The position numbers and the translations under genes are program-made. DNA of 64,000 bases from Pseudomonas sp. 31-12 (lineage in GTDB: Bacteria; Pseudomonadota; Gammaproteobacteria; Pseudomonadales; Pseudomonadaceae). The stretch covers positions 6,602,001 through 6,666,000 of the forward strand of contig NZ_CP029482.1 in assembly GCF_003151075.1 (NCBI RefSeq), written 5' to 3'. Shown piece after piece: positions 56,104 to 64,000 of the stretch. A model generated the notes under the pieces. It was not told the origin of the DNA. It saw only the letters and a program-made list of their open reading frames with translations, and made no database searches. The first letter of the stretch is position 1. Each line of letters begins with the position of its first letter.

Positions 56104-56436
56104 TCACAGGCCTTCGAAATCGAGGTCGACGCCAGCCTGCTGCTTGACGATGCGCTCAAGCATTTCGCCCAACTGCTCTTCGCTCTTGTCGCACATCCAG
56201 CGTTCGCTCTCGGCGTCGTAATCGAAGTGGAAACCACCCGAGACGGCCGCGAGCCACAGCTGACGCAGCGGTTCCTGGCGGCTGAAGATCAACTGGCTGC
56301 CGTTTTCGAACTTGACGGTGAGCACACCGGCCGAGCTCTCCAGATCAATATCCAGGTCACTCTCATCGAAAATATCTTCCAGCGATTGCTGGGTGGCATC
56401 GACCAGATCGTGGAAACGGGCTTCGGTCAAACTCAT
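56104..56436 (-). CDS. cyaY: Frataxin-like iron-sulphur assembly protein CyaY
   Basis: 110 aa. Frataxin fold with the acidic first helix (LTEARFHDLVDATQQSLEDIFDESDLDIDLES), a beta sheet (GVLTVKFENGSQLIFSRQEPLRQLW) and GGFHFDYDAESERWMC. It binds iron and regulates IscS-based cluster assembly. It is divergent from lppL across a REP-containing gap. The same order occurs in E. coli (cyaY beside dapF and its lipoprotein gene). Confidence 0.95.
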   Translation of the reverse strand: MSLTEARFHDLVDATQQSLEDIFDESDLDIDLESSAGVLTVKFENGSQLIFSRQEPLRQLWLAAVSGGFHFDYDAESERWMCDKSEEQLGEMLERIVKQQAGVDLDFEGL

Positions 56437-56766
56437 TGCGGCAACCTCAAAAAGTGTCTGTTCACGCTCAAGCGCCGCAAGATACGGGCGAGCCCCGGTG
56501 ATTGCAAAGGATAACGACCAAGCACCGATATAGGTACATCAAACGCTGTACCTGTGGGAGCGGGCTTGATCGCGAAAGCGGAGTATCAGTTAGCATTAAT
56601 GTCGAATGACACACCGCTTTCGCAAGCAAGCCCGCTCCCACAATGGATTGTGCATAACCTACCGGCATCGGGCGCAGCCCCGCCGGACGGGAGCCCCGTC
56701 GCATAGGCAAGCTGCCGGGTGGCCGGTATACTCCGGCGCAATTAACGCATTTTCAAGGATTTCGCC
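56437..56766. other. Divergent cyaY/lppL gap containing a REP pair
   Basis: 330 bases without a gene. The REP pair 56553-56642 occupies the middle. The lppL ribosome site AAGGA lies at 56755-56759. No clear operator is seen. Confidence 0.5.
56553..56642. repeat. REP pair (GTGGGAGCGGGCTTG type) in the cyaY/lppL gap
   Basis: Inverted copies TGTGGGAGCGGGCTTGATCG and its near complement ending GCTCCCACA. The inside segment closely resembles that of the REP pair at 30138-30227 (GTATCAGT ... GAATGACACACCGC), so the two are recent relatives. Confidence 0.88.
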
Positions 56767-56940
56767 ATGAAGCGCCTGATCTCTTCCCTTGCCGCGCTCC
56801 TCGCGGTTGCCTGTCTTGTGTCGGCTTGTGGTCAAAAAGGCCCGTTGTACCTGCCTGACGATTCCCAGGATCCTGCCGAGCAGGCCCAGTCCTCGCAAAA
56901 GCAGCCGTCCAAAGCACACAAGCACGACGTCTACCAATAA
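56767..56940 (+). CDS. lppL: Small lipoprotein LppL (LptM/YifL family)
   Basis: 57 aa. Lipobox LVSAC with Cys21 and then [12 protein letters not shown], the hallmark of LptM (YifL). E. coli LptM assists oxidative maturation of the LPS transporter LptD-LptE. The mature part is 37 residues, Gln/Lys-rich and disordered. It heads lppL-lysA-dapF-DUF484-xerC-HAD, with 9 bases to lysA. The ATG has AAGGA 7 bases upstream. Confidence 0.93.
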   Translation: MKRLISSLAALLAVACLVSACGQKGPLYLPDDSQDPAEQAQSSQKQPSKAHKHDVYQ

Positions 56941-56949
56941 GGGAACGCC

Positions 56950-58197
56950 ATGGACGCTTTTAACTACCGTGACGGTGAGCTGTTCGCGGAAGGGGTTGCC
57001 CTGTCCGCCATCGCCGAGCGCTTTGGCACACCGACTTACGTCTACTCGCGCGCCCACATCGAAGCCCAATACCTGGCTTTCGCCGATGCGCTGGCCGGCA
57101 TGCCGCACCTGGTGTGCTTCGCGGTCAAGGCCAACTCCAACCTGGGTGTGCTGAATGTCCTGGCGCGCTTGGGTGCCGGTTTTGACATCGTTTCCCGTGG
57201 CGAGCTGGAGCGCGTACTGGCCGCTGGCGGCAGCCCCGACAAGATTGTGTTCTCCGGTGTCGGCAAGACCCGTGATGACATGCGTCGTGCCCTGGAAGTC
57301 GGCGTCCATTGCTTCAACGTCGAATCCACCGACGAGCTGGAACGCCTGCAAGTGGTCGCCGCCGAACTGGGCGTTCGCGCTCCGATCTCGCTGCGTGTGA
57401 ACCCGGACGTCGATGCCGGCACGCACCCGTACATTTCCACCGGTCTCAAAGAGAACAAGTTCGGCATCGCCATTGCCGACGCCGAGGACGTGTACATCCG
57501 CGCCGCGCAGCTGCCGAACCTGGAAGTGGTCGGCGTCGATTGCCACATCGGTTCGCAACTGACCACCCTGCCTCCGTTCATCGATGCCCTCGACCGCCTG
57601 CTGGGCCTGGTCGACCGTCTCGGCGATTGCGGCATTTACCTGCGCCACATCGATCTCGGTGGGGGTTTGGGCGTGCGTTATCGCGATGAAGAGCCACCAT
57701 TGGCGGCCGACTACATCAAAGCCGTGCGCGAGCGTCTCGACGGTCGTGACCTGGCGCTGGTGTTCGAGCCGGGCCGCTTCATCGTCGCCAACGCTGGCGT
57801 GCTGCTGACCCAGGTCGAGTACCTCAAGCACACCGAACACAAAGACTTCGCCATCGTCGATGCGGCCATGAACGACTTGATCCGCCCGGCGCTGTACCAG
57901 GCCTGGATGGACGTCACCGCCGTGCGCCCGCGCACTACCGCGGCTCGCGCCTATGACATCGTCGGCCCGATCTGCGAAACCGGCGACTTCCTGGCCAAGG
58001 ATCGTGAACTGGCCCTGGAAGAAGGCGACCTGCTGGCTGTGCATTCGGCCGGCGCCTATGGGTTTGTCATGAGTTCCAACTACAACACCCGCGGCCGCGC
58101 CGCTGAAGTGTTGGTGGACGGTGATCAGGCATTTGAAGTGCGTCGCCGTGAGACGGTAGCCGAGTTGTTTGCTGGCGAAAGCCTGCTGCCGGAGTAA
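56950..58197 (+). CDS. lysA: Diaminopimelate decarboxylase
   Basis: 415 aa. It decarboxylates meso-diaminopimelate to lysine with PLP. PLP-binding Lys60 is in [19 protein letters not shown] contacts the phosphate, and [13 protein letters not shown] gives the active-site Cys from the partner subunit. Length is normal. It is in operon with dapF, the preceding step, 4 bases apart. Confidence 0.96.
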   Translation: MDAFNYRDGELFAEGVALSAIAERFGTPTYVYSRAHIEAQYLAFADALAGMPHLVCFAVKANSNLGVLNVLARLGAGFDIVSRGELERVLAAGGSPDKIVFSGVGKTRDDMRRALEVGVHCFNVESTDELERLQVVAAELGVRAPISLRVNPDVDAGTHPYISTGLKENKFGIAIADAEDVYIRAAQLPNLEVVGVDCHIGSQLTTLPPFIDALDRLLGLVDRLGDCGIYLRHIDLGGGLGVRYRDEEPPLAADYIKAVRERLDGRDLALVFEPGRFIVANAGVLLTQVEYLKHTEHKDFAIVDAAMNDLIRPALYQAWMDVTAVRPRTTAARAYDIVGPICETGDFLAKDRELALEEGDLLAVHSAGAYGFVMSSNYNTRGRAAEVLVDGDQAFEVRRRETVAELFAGESLLPE

Positions 58198-58201
58198 TCC
58201 C

Positions 58202-59032
58202 ATGCTGCTGCGTTTTACCAAGATGCACGGCCTGGGCAATGACTTCATGGTCCTCGACCTGGTCAGCCAGCACGCGCATATCCTGCCCAAGCACGCCAAG
58301 CAATGGGGCGATCGGCACACCGGCATCGGTTTCGACCAGTTGCTGATCGTCGAAGCGCCGAGCAACCCGGACGTGGATTTCCGTTACCGGATCTTCAACT
58401 CCGACGGCTCCGAAGTGGAACAGTGCGGCAACGGTGCGCGCTGTTTCGCCCGCTTCGTGCTCGACAAGCGCCTGACCGCCAAGCGGCAGATCCGCGTCGA
58501 GACCAAAAGCGGCATCATCGAACTGGATATCCGCAGCGACGGCCAGATCGGTGTCAACATGGGCGCACCGCGCCTTGTGCCGGCCGAGATTCCATTCGAG
58601 GCGCCAGAACAGGCCTCTAGCTATAAGCTCGATGTCGAGGGTGCGACGGTTGAACTGGCCGCCGTGTCCATGGGCAACCCCCATGCCGTGCTGCGGGTCA
58701 GCGACATCAACAAAGCACCGGTGCATGAACTGGGGCCGAAAATCGAACATCACCCGCGCTTCCCGGCGCGGGTCAATGTCGGTTTTCTCCAGGTCATCGA
58801 CCGCAACCGTGCGCAGTTGCGCGTCTGGGAACGTGGCGCCGGGGAAACCCAGGCCTGCGGCACCGGCGCGTGCGCTGCTGCAGTGGCCGCGATCAGCCAG
58901 GGGTGGATGGATTCGCCGCTATTGATCGACCTGCCCGGCGGGCGTCTGTCCATTGAATGGGCAGGCCCTGGCCAACCGGTCATGATGACCGGCCCGGCAG
59001 TACGCGTTTATGAAGGACAAGTGCGTCTTTGA
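58202..59032 (+). CDS. dapF: Diaminopimelate epimerase
   Basis: 276 aa. It converts LL- to meso-diaminopimelate without a cofactor, using a cysteine pair: Cys75 in [10 protein letters not shown] and Cys219 in [25 protein letters not shown] at the N-terminus is typical. It sits between lysA and a DUF484 gene as in PAO1 and E. coli. Confidence 0.97.
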   Translation: MLLRFTKMHGLGNDFMVLDLVSQHAHILPKHAKQWGDRHTGIGFDQLLIVEAPSNPDVDFRYRIFNSDGSEVEQCGNGARCFARFVLDKRLTAKRQIRVETKSGIIELDIRSDGQIGVNMGAPRLVPAEIPFEAPEQASSYKLDVEGATVELAAVSMGNPHAVLRVSDINKAPVHELGPKIEHHPRFPARVNVGFLQVIDRNRAQLRVWERGAGETQACGTGACAAAVAAISQGWMDSPLLIDLPGGRLSIEWAGPGQPVMMTGPAVRVYEGQVRL

Positions 59033-59045
59033 GAGAGTCGAATCC

Positions 59046-59771
59046 ATGAAAGATAAGCCCCAGGTTCCCGCCCCACAGCCCGACGAATCCCCTTCCGAAA
59101 GCCTTGAGGCGGCGGCGATTGCCGCGTACCTGGAGGCTCATCCGGATTTCTTCGTCGAGCACGAAGAATTGCTCCCGGCCTTGCGCATTCCGCACCAGCG
59201 TGGCGATACCGTTTCGCTGGTCGAACGCCAGATGAAAATTCTGCGCGACCGCAACATCGAGTTGCGTCATCGCCTCTCGCACTTGATGGACGTGGCCCGC
59301 GACAACGACCGCCTCTTCGACAAGACCCGCCGCCTGATTCTCGCGCTGATGGATGCCAACAGCCTGGAAGACGTGGTGATCAGCGTCGAAGACAGTCTGC
59401 GCCAGGACTTCCAGGTGCCTTTTGTCAGCCTGATCCTGCTGGGCGACAATCCCATGCCGGTCGGTCGCTGGGTCACCCATGCCGACGCGCAAACGGCCAT
59501 CGGCGGCCTGCTCTCGGAAGACAAAAGCGTCAGCGGCAGCCTGCGTGAACACGAGCTGGACTTCCTGTTCGGCGAAGAACAGCGCAAGCAGATCGGCTCC
59601 ACCGCCGTCGTCGCCATCAGCTATCAAGGCATCCACGGCGTCCTGGCCATCGCCAGCCGCGACCCACAGCACTACAAAAGCTCGGTCGGCACGTTGTTCC
59701 TCAGCTACATCGCCGAAGTCATGGGCCGCGTACTGCCTCGGGTCAACAGCTCCCTGCGCTCGGTACGCTGA
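59046..59771 (+). CDS. DUF484 family protein (GAF-like)
   Basis: 241 aa. A charged start is followed by [21 protein letters not shown], a heptad coiled coil ([22 protein letters not shown]) and a GAF-like C-terminal domain ([21 protein letters not shown]). Function is unknown; it always lies between dapF and xerC. The ATG at 59046 has GAGAG upstream; an earlier in-frame ATG at 59010 lies inside dapF. The xerC ATG comes 2 bases after its stop. Confidence 0.9.
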   Translation: MKDKPQVPAPQPDESPSESLEAAAIAAYLEAHPDFFVEHEELLPALRIPHQRGDTVSLVERQMKILRDRNIELRHRLSHLMDVARDNDRLFDKTRRLILALMDANSLEDVVISVEDSLRQDFQVPFVSLILLGDNPMPVGRWVTHADAQTAIGGLLSEDKSVSGSLREHELDFLFGEEQRKQIGSTAVVAISYQGIHGVLAIASRDPQHYKSSVGTLFLSYIAEVMGRVLPRVNSSLRSVR

Positions 59772-59773
59772 CC

Positions 59774-60673
59774 ATGGAACGGCAACTGGACGCTTACTGC
59801 GAACACCTGCGCAGTGAGCGGCAGGTGTCGCCCCACACGCTGTACGCCTACCGCCGCGACCTCGACAAAGTGCTGGGCTGGTGCGTCAAACAGAACATCA
59901 GCAGCTGGGCCGCGCTGGATATCCAGCGTTTGCGCAGCCTGATCGCGCGCCTGCATTCACAGGGTCAATCGTCCCGCAGCCTGGCACGCCTGCTGTCGGC
60001 AGTCCGTGGCCTCTATCATTATCTGAACCGTGAAGGCCTGTGCGATCACGATCCGGCCAATGGCCTGGCGCCGCCCAAGGGCGAACGTCGGCTGCCAAAA
60101 ACCCTCGACACCGACCGCGCGCTGCAGCTGCTGGAAGGCGCGGTGGAGGATGATTTCCTGGCGCGTCGGGATCAGGCGATTCTGGAGCTGTTTTACTCCT
60201 CGGGTTTGCGGCTGTCGGAGCTGACCGGGCTCAATCTCGATCAACTGGACCTGGCCGACGGCATGGTTCAGGTGCTTGGCAAGGGCAGCAAGACTCGGCT
60301 GCTGCCGGTGGGCAAAAAGGCCCGCGAAGCCCTGGAACTGTGGCTGCCGTTGCGCGCGATGACCAACCCGGCGGACGACGCGGTGTTTGTCAGCCAGCAA
60401 GGCCGACGCCTTGGCCCTCGGGCGATTCAGGTGCGGGTCAAAGCCGCTGGCGAACGTGAGCTGGGGCAGAACCTGCACCCGCACATGCTGCGGCATTCCT
60501 TTGCCAGCCATTTGCTGGAATCCTCGCAGGACCTGCGCGCCGTCCAGGAATTGCTCGGCCACTCGGACATCAAAACCACCCAGATCTACACCCACCTGGA
60601 CTTCCAGCACCTGGCCACGGTCTACGACAGCGCCCATCCACGGGCCAAACGCATTAAGGGCGATGATTCATGA
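59774..60673 (+). CDS. xerC: Tyrosine recombinase XerC
   Basis: 299 aa. With XerD it resolves chromosome dimers at dif near the terminus. Catalytic residues are Arg146 (SGLRLSEL), Lys170 (LGKGSKTR), His237 and Arg240 (HMLRHSF), His263 (LLGHSD) and nucleophile Tyr272 (QIYTHLD). The N-terminal SAM-like domain ([14 protein letters not shown]) is intact. In P. aeruginosa and P. fluorescens the gene is also called sss and affects root colonisation and phase variation. It is a housekeeping recombinase, not a mobile-element integrase. It overlaps the HAD gene by 4 bases. Confidence 0.96.
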   Translation: MERQLDAYCEHLRSERQVSPHTLYAYRRDLDKVLGWCVKQNISSWAALDIQRLRSLIARLHSQGQSSRSLARLLSAVRGLYHYLNREGLCDHDPANGLAPPKGERRLPKTLDTDRALQLLEGAVEDDFLARRDQAILELFYSSGLRLSELTGLNLDQLDLADGMVQVLGKGSKTRLLPVGKKAREALELWLPLRAMTNPADDAVFVSQQGRRLGPRAIQVRVKAAGERELGQNLHPHMLRHSFASHLLESSQDLRAVQELLGHSDIKTTQIYTHLDFQHLATVYDSAHPRAKRIKGDDS

Positions 60674-61374
60674 CCATCCAATTGATCACCTTCGACCTAG
60701 ACGACACCCTGTGGGACACCGCCCCGGTGATCGTCAGCGCCGAAGCCATACTGCGTGAATGGCTGATCGAACACGCACCGAATCTGGGCGCGGTGCCGGT
60801 AGAGCATCTGTGGGCCATTCGTGAGCGGATCCTGACCAGCGAACCGAGCCTCAAACACCGCATCAGCGCGCTGCGCCGCCGGGTGTTATTCCACGCGCTG
60901 GAAGAGTCCGGTTACGACCACGGTCAGGCTTCGGACCTGGCTGACAAGGGTTTTGAAGTGTTTCTGCATGCACGGCATCAGATCGAGGTGTTCCCTGAAG
61001 TCGAACCGACGCTGGAGACACTGGCCAAGCATTACGCCTTGGGCGTGGTCACCAATGGCAACGCCGATGTACGCCGGCTGGGGCTGGCGGATTACTTCAA
61101 GTTTGCGTTGTGCGCCGAAGACATCGGCATCGCCAAGCCCGATGCACGACTGTTTCATGAGGCGCTGCAACGTGGTGGGGCGATGGCGGAGACGGCGGTG
61201 CATATCGGCGATCATCCAGGGGATGACATTGCCGGGGCGCAGCAGGCTGGGTTGCGGGCGATCTGGTTTAACCCGGCGCGCAAGGACTGGGAAGCCGAGA
61301 AGGCACCGGATGCCGAGATTCGCAGTTTGACCGAATTGCCGGCGTTGCTGGCTCGGTGGAACGCCCAACACTGA
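60670..61374 (+). CDS. HAD-family hydrolase (YigB-like)
   Basis: 234 aa. Motif [10 protein letters not shown] with nucleophile Asp9 and Asp11, motif II VTNGN, motif III Lys in [10 protein letters not shown] and motif [15 protein letters not shown]. The cap domain is helical (type C1). E. coli YigB, also encoded after xerC, removes phosphate from the FMN precursor. A similar role is likely given the same order. ATG overlaps the xerC stop. Confidence 0.92.
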   Translation: MTIQLITFDLDDTLWDTAPVIVSAEAILREWLIEHAPNLGAVPVEHLWAIRERILTSEPSLKHRISALRRRVLFHALEESGYDHGQASDLADKGFEVFLHARHQIEVFPEVEPTLETLAKHYALGVVTNGNADVRRLGLADYFKFALCAEDIGIAKPDARLFHEALQRGGAMAETAVHIGDHPGDDIAGAQQAGLRAIWFNPARKDWEAEKAPDAEIRSLTELPALLARWNAQH

Positions 61375-61396
61375 TCCTGAATTCACATACAACCCT

Positions 61397-61486
61397 TGTG
61401 GGAGCGAGCCTGCTCGCGAAAGCGGTGGGTCATCCGACATCTATTTTGAATGTGATGACCCCTTCGCGAGCAGGCTCGCTCCCACA
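61397..61486. repeat. REP pair downstream of the HAD gene
   Basis: Inverted copies TGTGGGAGCGAGCCTGCTCG and its complement ending GCTCCCACA, in the convergent gap before sutA. Confidence 0.88.
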
Positions 61487-61522
61487 GTGGATAGTGCCAA
61501 GTCCATACCTTTTCTTCGCCCA

Positions 61523-61554
61523 TGAAAAAGCCCGCAGCGACGGCGGGCCTTTTC
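61523..61554 (-). terminator. Intrinsic terminator of sutA
   Basis: On the minus strand AAAAGGCCCGCC-GTCGCT-GCGGGCTTTTT: a GC-rich stem with one bulge and a T run. It lies 20 bases after the sutA stop. Confidence 0.82.
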
Positions 61555-61574
61555 AGCAAGCCAATAGCAGACGC

Positions 61575-61898
61575 TTAGATAGGCCGGCTGCCGTACTTGT
61601 TGTCAGGCTTCTTGGGAGGATCGGCGACCACATTGGCCTCCACTTCCTGCACCTTGCCGCCCCGTGCCAGAAACTCTTCCATGGCCTTGGCCAGGGCGTC
61701 GCGTTCCTTGTTCTTGGCTTCGACGCTCGGCAGCTCGTCAACCGACACCGCAGCCTTGGCTTTGCCTTTGGCTGTCGGAACGGGCGTTTCACCACCATCG
61801 TCGTCAGCAACGTCTTCCGCTGCTGCTTCCAGACCTTCTTCAGCCTCGTCTTCGTCGCCTACTTCGAGGTCGTCGTTTTCCAGATCATCGTCGCTCAT
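61575..61898 (-). CDS. sutA: RNA polymerase-binding regulator SutA
   Basis: 107 aa. The first 45 residues are very acidic and disordered (DDDLENDDLEVGDEDEAEEG), the centre LPSVEAKNKERDALAKAMEEF is a helix, and the C-terminus NVVADPPKKPDNKYGSRPI matches P. aeruginosa SutA as I recall it. SutA binds the beta subunit of polymerase and raises transcription of rRNA and maintenance genes during slow growth. GAGG lies 7 bases before the ATG. It ends at its own terminator. Confidence 0.9.
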   Translation of the reverse strand: MSDDDLENDDLEVGDEDEAEEGLEAAAEDVADDDGGETPVPTAKGKAKAAVSVDELPSVEAKNKERDALAKAMEEFLARGGKVQEVEANVVADPPKKPDNKYGSRPI

Positions 61899-61999
61899 GT
61901 TCTACCTCATGACTTGCGAAAAGCAGATTAGTTATAGCCCAGCTTCACCGTCTGTCGACAGCCGCCGGAAAAATTCAATAACCGCTGGTGACCAGCGGT

Positions 62000-62425
62000 T
62001 CATGCCTCTTCACCGTGCACGGTGGCGAGGACTTTACGGGCACCGCCAAAATCACGGTGCTCGCCCAGATAAACGCCTTGCCAGGTCCCCAGCGCCAGTC
62101 GGCCTGCCGAAATCGGCAAACTGAGCTGACAGCCAAGCACGCTGGCCTTGAAGTGCGCCGGGAGGTCGTCCAGGCCTTCGTCGTTATGCTCATAGCCGTC
62201 TGTTCCTTGTGGGATCAGACGATTGAAAAATCGTTCGAAGTCGCGACGTACCGCCGGATCGGCGTTCTCGTTGATGGTCAACGACGCCGAGGTATGCTGC
62301 AGCCACAGATGCAACAGACCGACCCGACACGCCTTGAGTTCAGGCAGGCCGGCGAGTAACTCGTCCGTTACCAGATGAAAGCCCCGGGGCCGTGCCCGCA
62401 GGGTAATCAGAGTCTGTTGCCACAT
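62000..62425 (-). CDS. yjbQ: YjbQ family protein (UPF0047)
   Basis: 141 aa. LHLWLQHTSASLTINENADPAVRRDFERFF with the conserved His-Thr-Ser-Ala and Glu/Asp residues, and TWQGVYLGEHRD near the end, are the family marks. Members bind phosphate or metal and some show weak thiamine-phosphate synthase activity. The ATG at 62425 has GGAGAA upstream; a longer in-frame start lacks a site. It lies between sutA and amtB, as in PAO1. Confidence 0.93.
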   Translation of the reverse strand: MWQQTLITLRARPRGFHLVTDELLAGLPELKACRVGLLHLWLQHTSASLTINENADPAVRRDFERFFNRLIPQGTDGYEHNDEGLDDLPAHFKASVLGCQLSLPISAGRLALGTWQGVYLGEHRDFGGARKVLATVHGEEA

Positions 62426-62595
62426 ACAGTTCTCCGCACGTTCGGGGCGCATTCTAGCGCGCTCTGGGAAAAAACAAAGGCCCTAATATTCCTTCAATCA
62501 TGTAAGCCATTGGCCGCAGAAAAACGCCCGTCTTAAACGCCACTAAACGTGTACGAAAAAACCTTTCAGCAGTCCCTTCACTGACAAACTCCAGA

Positions 62596-62630
62596 CAAAA
62601 AAATGCCCGGCAAGCCGGGCAAGTTTTTTA
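62596..62630 (-). terminator. Intrinsic terminator of amtB
   Basis: Stem TGCCCGGC-TT-GCCGGGCA followed on the minus strand by seven T, 10 bases after the amtB stop. Confidence 0.9.
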
Positions 62631-62639
62631 TGCGCGTGC

Positions 62640-63977
62640 TTACAAGTTGTAGCCGCGTTCGTTGTGGAGTGCCAGGTCGATGCCGACGGCCTCTTCTTCT
62701 TCCGTGATACGCAGACCCATGACAGCGTCCAGTACCTTGAGAATGACGTAGGTGACGATCGCGGTGTAGATCACCGTGAAGCCCACGCCTTTGCACTGAA
62801 TCCAGACTTGAGCGGCGATGTCGGTGACGGTGCCAAAGCCACCCAGGGACGGTGCGGCGAACACACCGGTCAGGATCGCGCCGAGGATACCGCCGATACC
62901 GTGCACACCGAAGGCGTCCAGGGAATCGTCATAGCCAAGTTTGCGTTTCAGGGTGGTGGCGCAGAAGAAGCACACCACGCCTGCTGCCAGACCGATGACC
63001 AGCGCGCCCATCGGGCCCACGGTGCCAGCGGCCGGGGTGATGGCGACCAGACCGGCCACAACACCCGAAGCGATACCCAGTGCACTTGGTTTGCCGTGGG
63101 TGATCCACTCGGCGAACATCCAGCCCAGTGCAGCAGCGGCGGTTGCGATCTGGGTCACCAGCATCGCCATACCGGCGGTGCCGTTGGCCGCAGCGGCGGA
63201 ACCGGCGTTGAAACCGAACCAACCCACCCACAGCATCGCGGCGCCCATCAGGGTGTAACCGAGGTTGTGCGGCGCCATCGGCGTGGTCGGGAAGCCTTTA
63301 CGCTTGCCGAGCACGATGCACGCAACCAGACCGGCCACACCGGCGTTGATGTGCACCACGGTGCCGCCAGCGAAGTCGAGCACGCCCCAGTCCCACATCA
63401 GGCCGCCGTTGCCGGACCAGACCATGTGCGCAATCGGTGCGTAAACCAGGGTGAACCACACGCCCATGAAGATCAGCATGGCGGAGAACTTCATCCGCTC
63501 GGCGAAGGCACCGACGATCAGCGCAGGGGTGATGATGGCGAAGGTCATCTGGAAGGTGATGAACACCGCCTCAGGGAACAGCGCCGCAGGACCGGTCAGG
63601 CTCGACGGCGTGACACCGGCGAGGAATGCCTTGCCCATGCCACCGAAGAACGAGTTGAAGTTGACGACGCCCTGCTCCATGCCGGTGGTGTCGAACGCGA
63701 TGCTGTAGCCATAAATGACCCACAGAATGCTGATCAGACCGGTAATGGCGAAGCACTGCATCATCACGGAAAGAATGTTTTTGGAGCGAACCATGCCGCC
63801 GTAGAACAGGGCGAGGCCGGGAATGGTCATGAACAGCACGAGGGCTGTCGAGGTCATCATCCAGGCGGTATCGCCGGAGTTGAGGACTGGGGCCGCCACT
63901 TCGTCTGCCGCCATAGCCAGGCTGGGCATTACGAGGGACAACAGGGCTCCTAGCCCTGCGAATTTACGCAGAGTCAT
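62640..63977 (-). CDS. amtB: Ammonium transporter AmtB
   Basis: 445 aa. A cleavable signal peptide (ending SLAMA, about residue 23) is followed by eleven helices. Signatures: GLALFYGGMVRSKNILS, DFAGGTVVHINAGVAGLVACIVLG (a conserved channel His is in this block or its partner GVHGIGG) and the GlnK contact loop. It conducts ammonia as a trimer and is blocked by GlnK under nitrogen excess. AGGAG lies 10 bases before the ATG. glnK should lie just outside the window to the right, making glnK-amtB one operon under NtrC/sigma-54. Confidence 0.96.
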   Translation of the reverse strand: MTLRKFAGLGALLSLVMPSLAMAADEVAAPVLNSGDTAWMMTSTALVLFMTIPGLALFYGGMVRSKNILSVMMQCFAITGLISILWVIYGYSIAFDTTGMEQGVVNFNSFFGGMGKAFLAGVTPSSLTGPAALFPEAVFITFQMTFAIITPALIVGAFAERMKFSAMLIFMGVWFTLVYAPIAHMVWSGNGGLMWDWGVLDFAGGTVVHINAGVAGLVACIVLGKRKGFPTTPMAPHNLGYTLMGAAMLWVGWFGFNAGSAAAANGTAGMAMLVTQIATAAAALGWMFAEWITHGKPSALGIASGVVAGLVAITPAAGTVGPMGALVIGLAAGVVCFFCATTLKRKLGYDDSLDAFGVHGIGGILGAILTGVFAAPSLGGFGTVTDIAAQVWIQCKGVGFTVIYTAIVTYVILKVLDAVMGLRITEEEEAVGIDLALHNERGYNL

Positions 63978-64000
63978 ATTGTTTTCTCCTGGGGCGTTGG

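Noticed and set aside
59774..60673. Tyrosine recombinase as an integrase of a mobile element
   Set aside because: It lies in the lysA-dapF operon with full XerC features, and no attachment repeats or cargo genes are near.
62664..63953. 429-codon plus-strand open frame opposite amtB
   Set aside because: His/Gly/Asp-rich antisense shadow of a conserved membrane transporter gene.

Overview
The window is chromosomal core DNA of a Pseudomonas, most likely from the P. fluorescens group. From memory of P. aeruginosa PAO1, the gene order follows PA5227 to PA5287 almost gene for gene: zapA, 6S RNA, ygfA, rho, trxA, ppx/ppk, hemB, algP, algQ, hemYXDC, algR, argH, cyaA, rnk, cyaY, lysA, dapF, xerC, amtB. 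The species-group call rests on high GC, Pseudomonas-only families (AlgP, AlgQ, SutA) and many REP palindromes of the GTGGGAGCGGGCTTGC and CTGTGGCGAGGGAGC types. There is no prophage, insertion sequence, CRISPR array, tRNA or rRNA.

Layout. 1-1.1 kb: end of zapA, 6S RNA, ygfA. 1.2-7 kb: a small membrane protein, an EVE-domain protein and an HlyD / double-ATPase-permease / permease export operon (YhiI-RbbA-YhhJ type). 7-14.2 kb: FliL-like protein, quinone oxidoreductase, short TonB-like protein, glpT with a probable GlpR operator, ChaC, an iron-sulphur flavin reductase overlapping ubiD. 14.2-18.2 kb: acyltransferase-SGNH protein, rho, trxA. 18.3-22.1 kb: FadR-type regulator divergent from an amino-acid ABC transporter. 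22.3-27.3 kb: ppx convergent with hemB-ppk. 27.5-32.7 kb: DedA, fatty-acid hydroxylase, ElbB, YaiI and a cytochrome c-FTR1 iron permease. 32.9-36 kb: four exported proteins (COG3014-type, YcfL, LpoB, CsgG-like). 36.1-43.3 kb: RhtB exporter, MscS channel, ABC-F ATPase, AlgP, FKBP, AlgQ, DsbB. 43.5-48.5 kb: hemC-hemD-hemX-hemY behind algR. 48.9-55.2 kb: argH, GST, small proteins, cyaA. 55.2-64 kb: rnk, cyaY, lppL-lysA-dapF-DUF484-xerC-HAD, sutA, yjbQ, amtB.

Themes: tetrapyrrole synthesis (hemB, hemCDXY), polyphosphate turnover, global transcription control (6S RNA, Rho, AlgQ/Rsd, SutA, AlgR, AlgP, Rnk), the lysine/peptidoglycan branch (lysA, dapF) and envelope functions.

The most unusual observation is the place upstream of algR where PAO1 has the sensor kinase gene algZ/fimS. 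Only about 50 codons resembling a kinase C-terminus remain, still ending in an ATGA overlap with the algR start. AlgR therefore appears to be an orphan regulator at this locus. Second is a ycfL-lpoB operon of E. coli type in a genus whose known PBP1b activator is LpoP.
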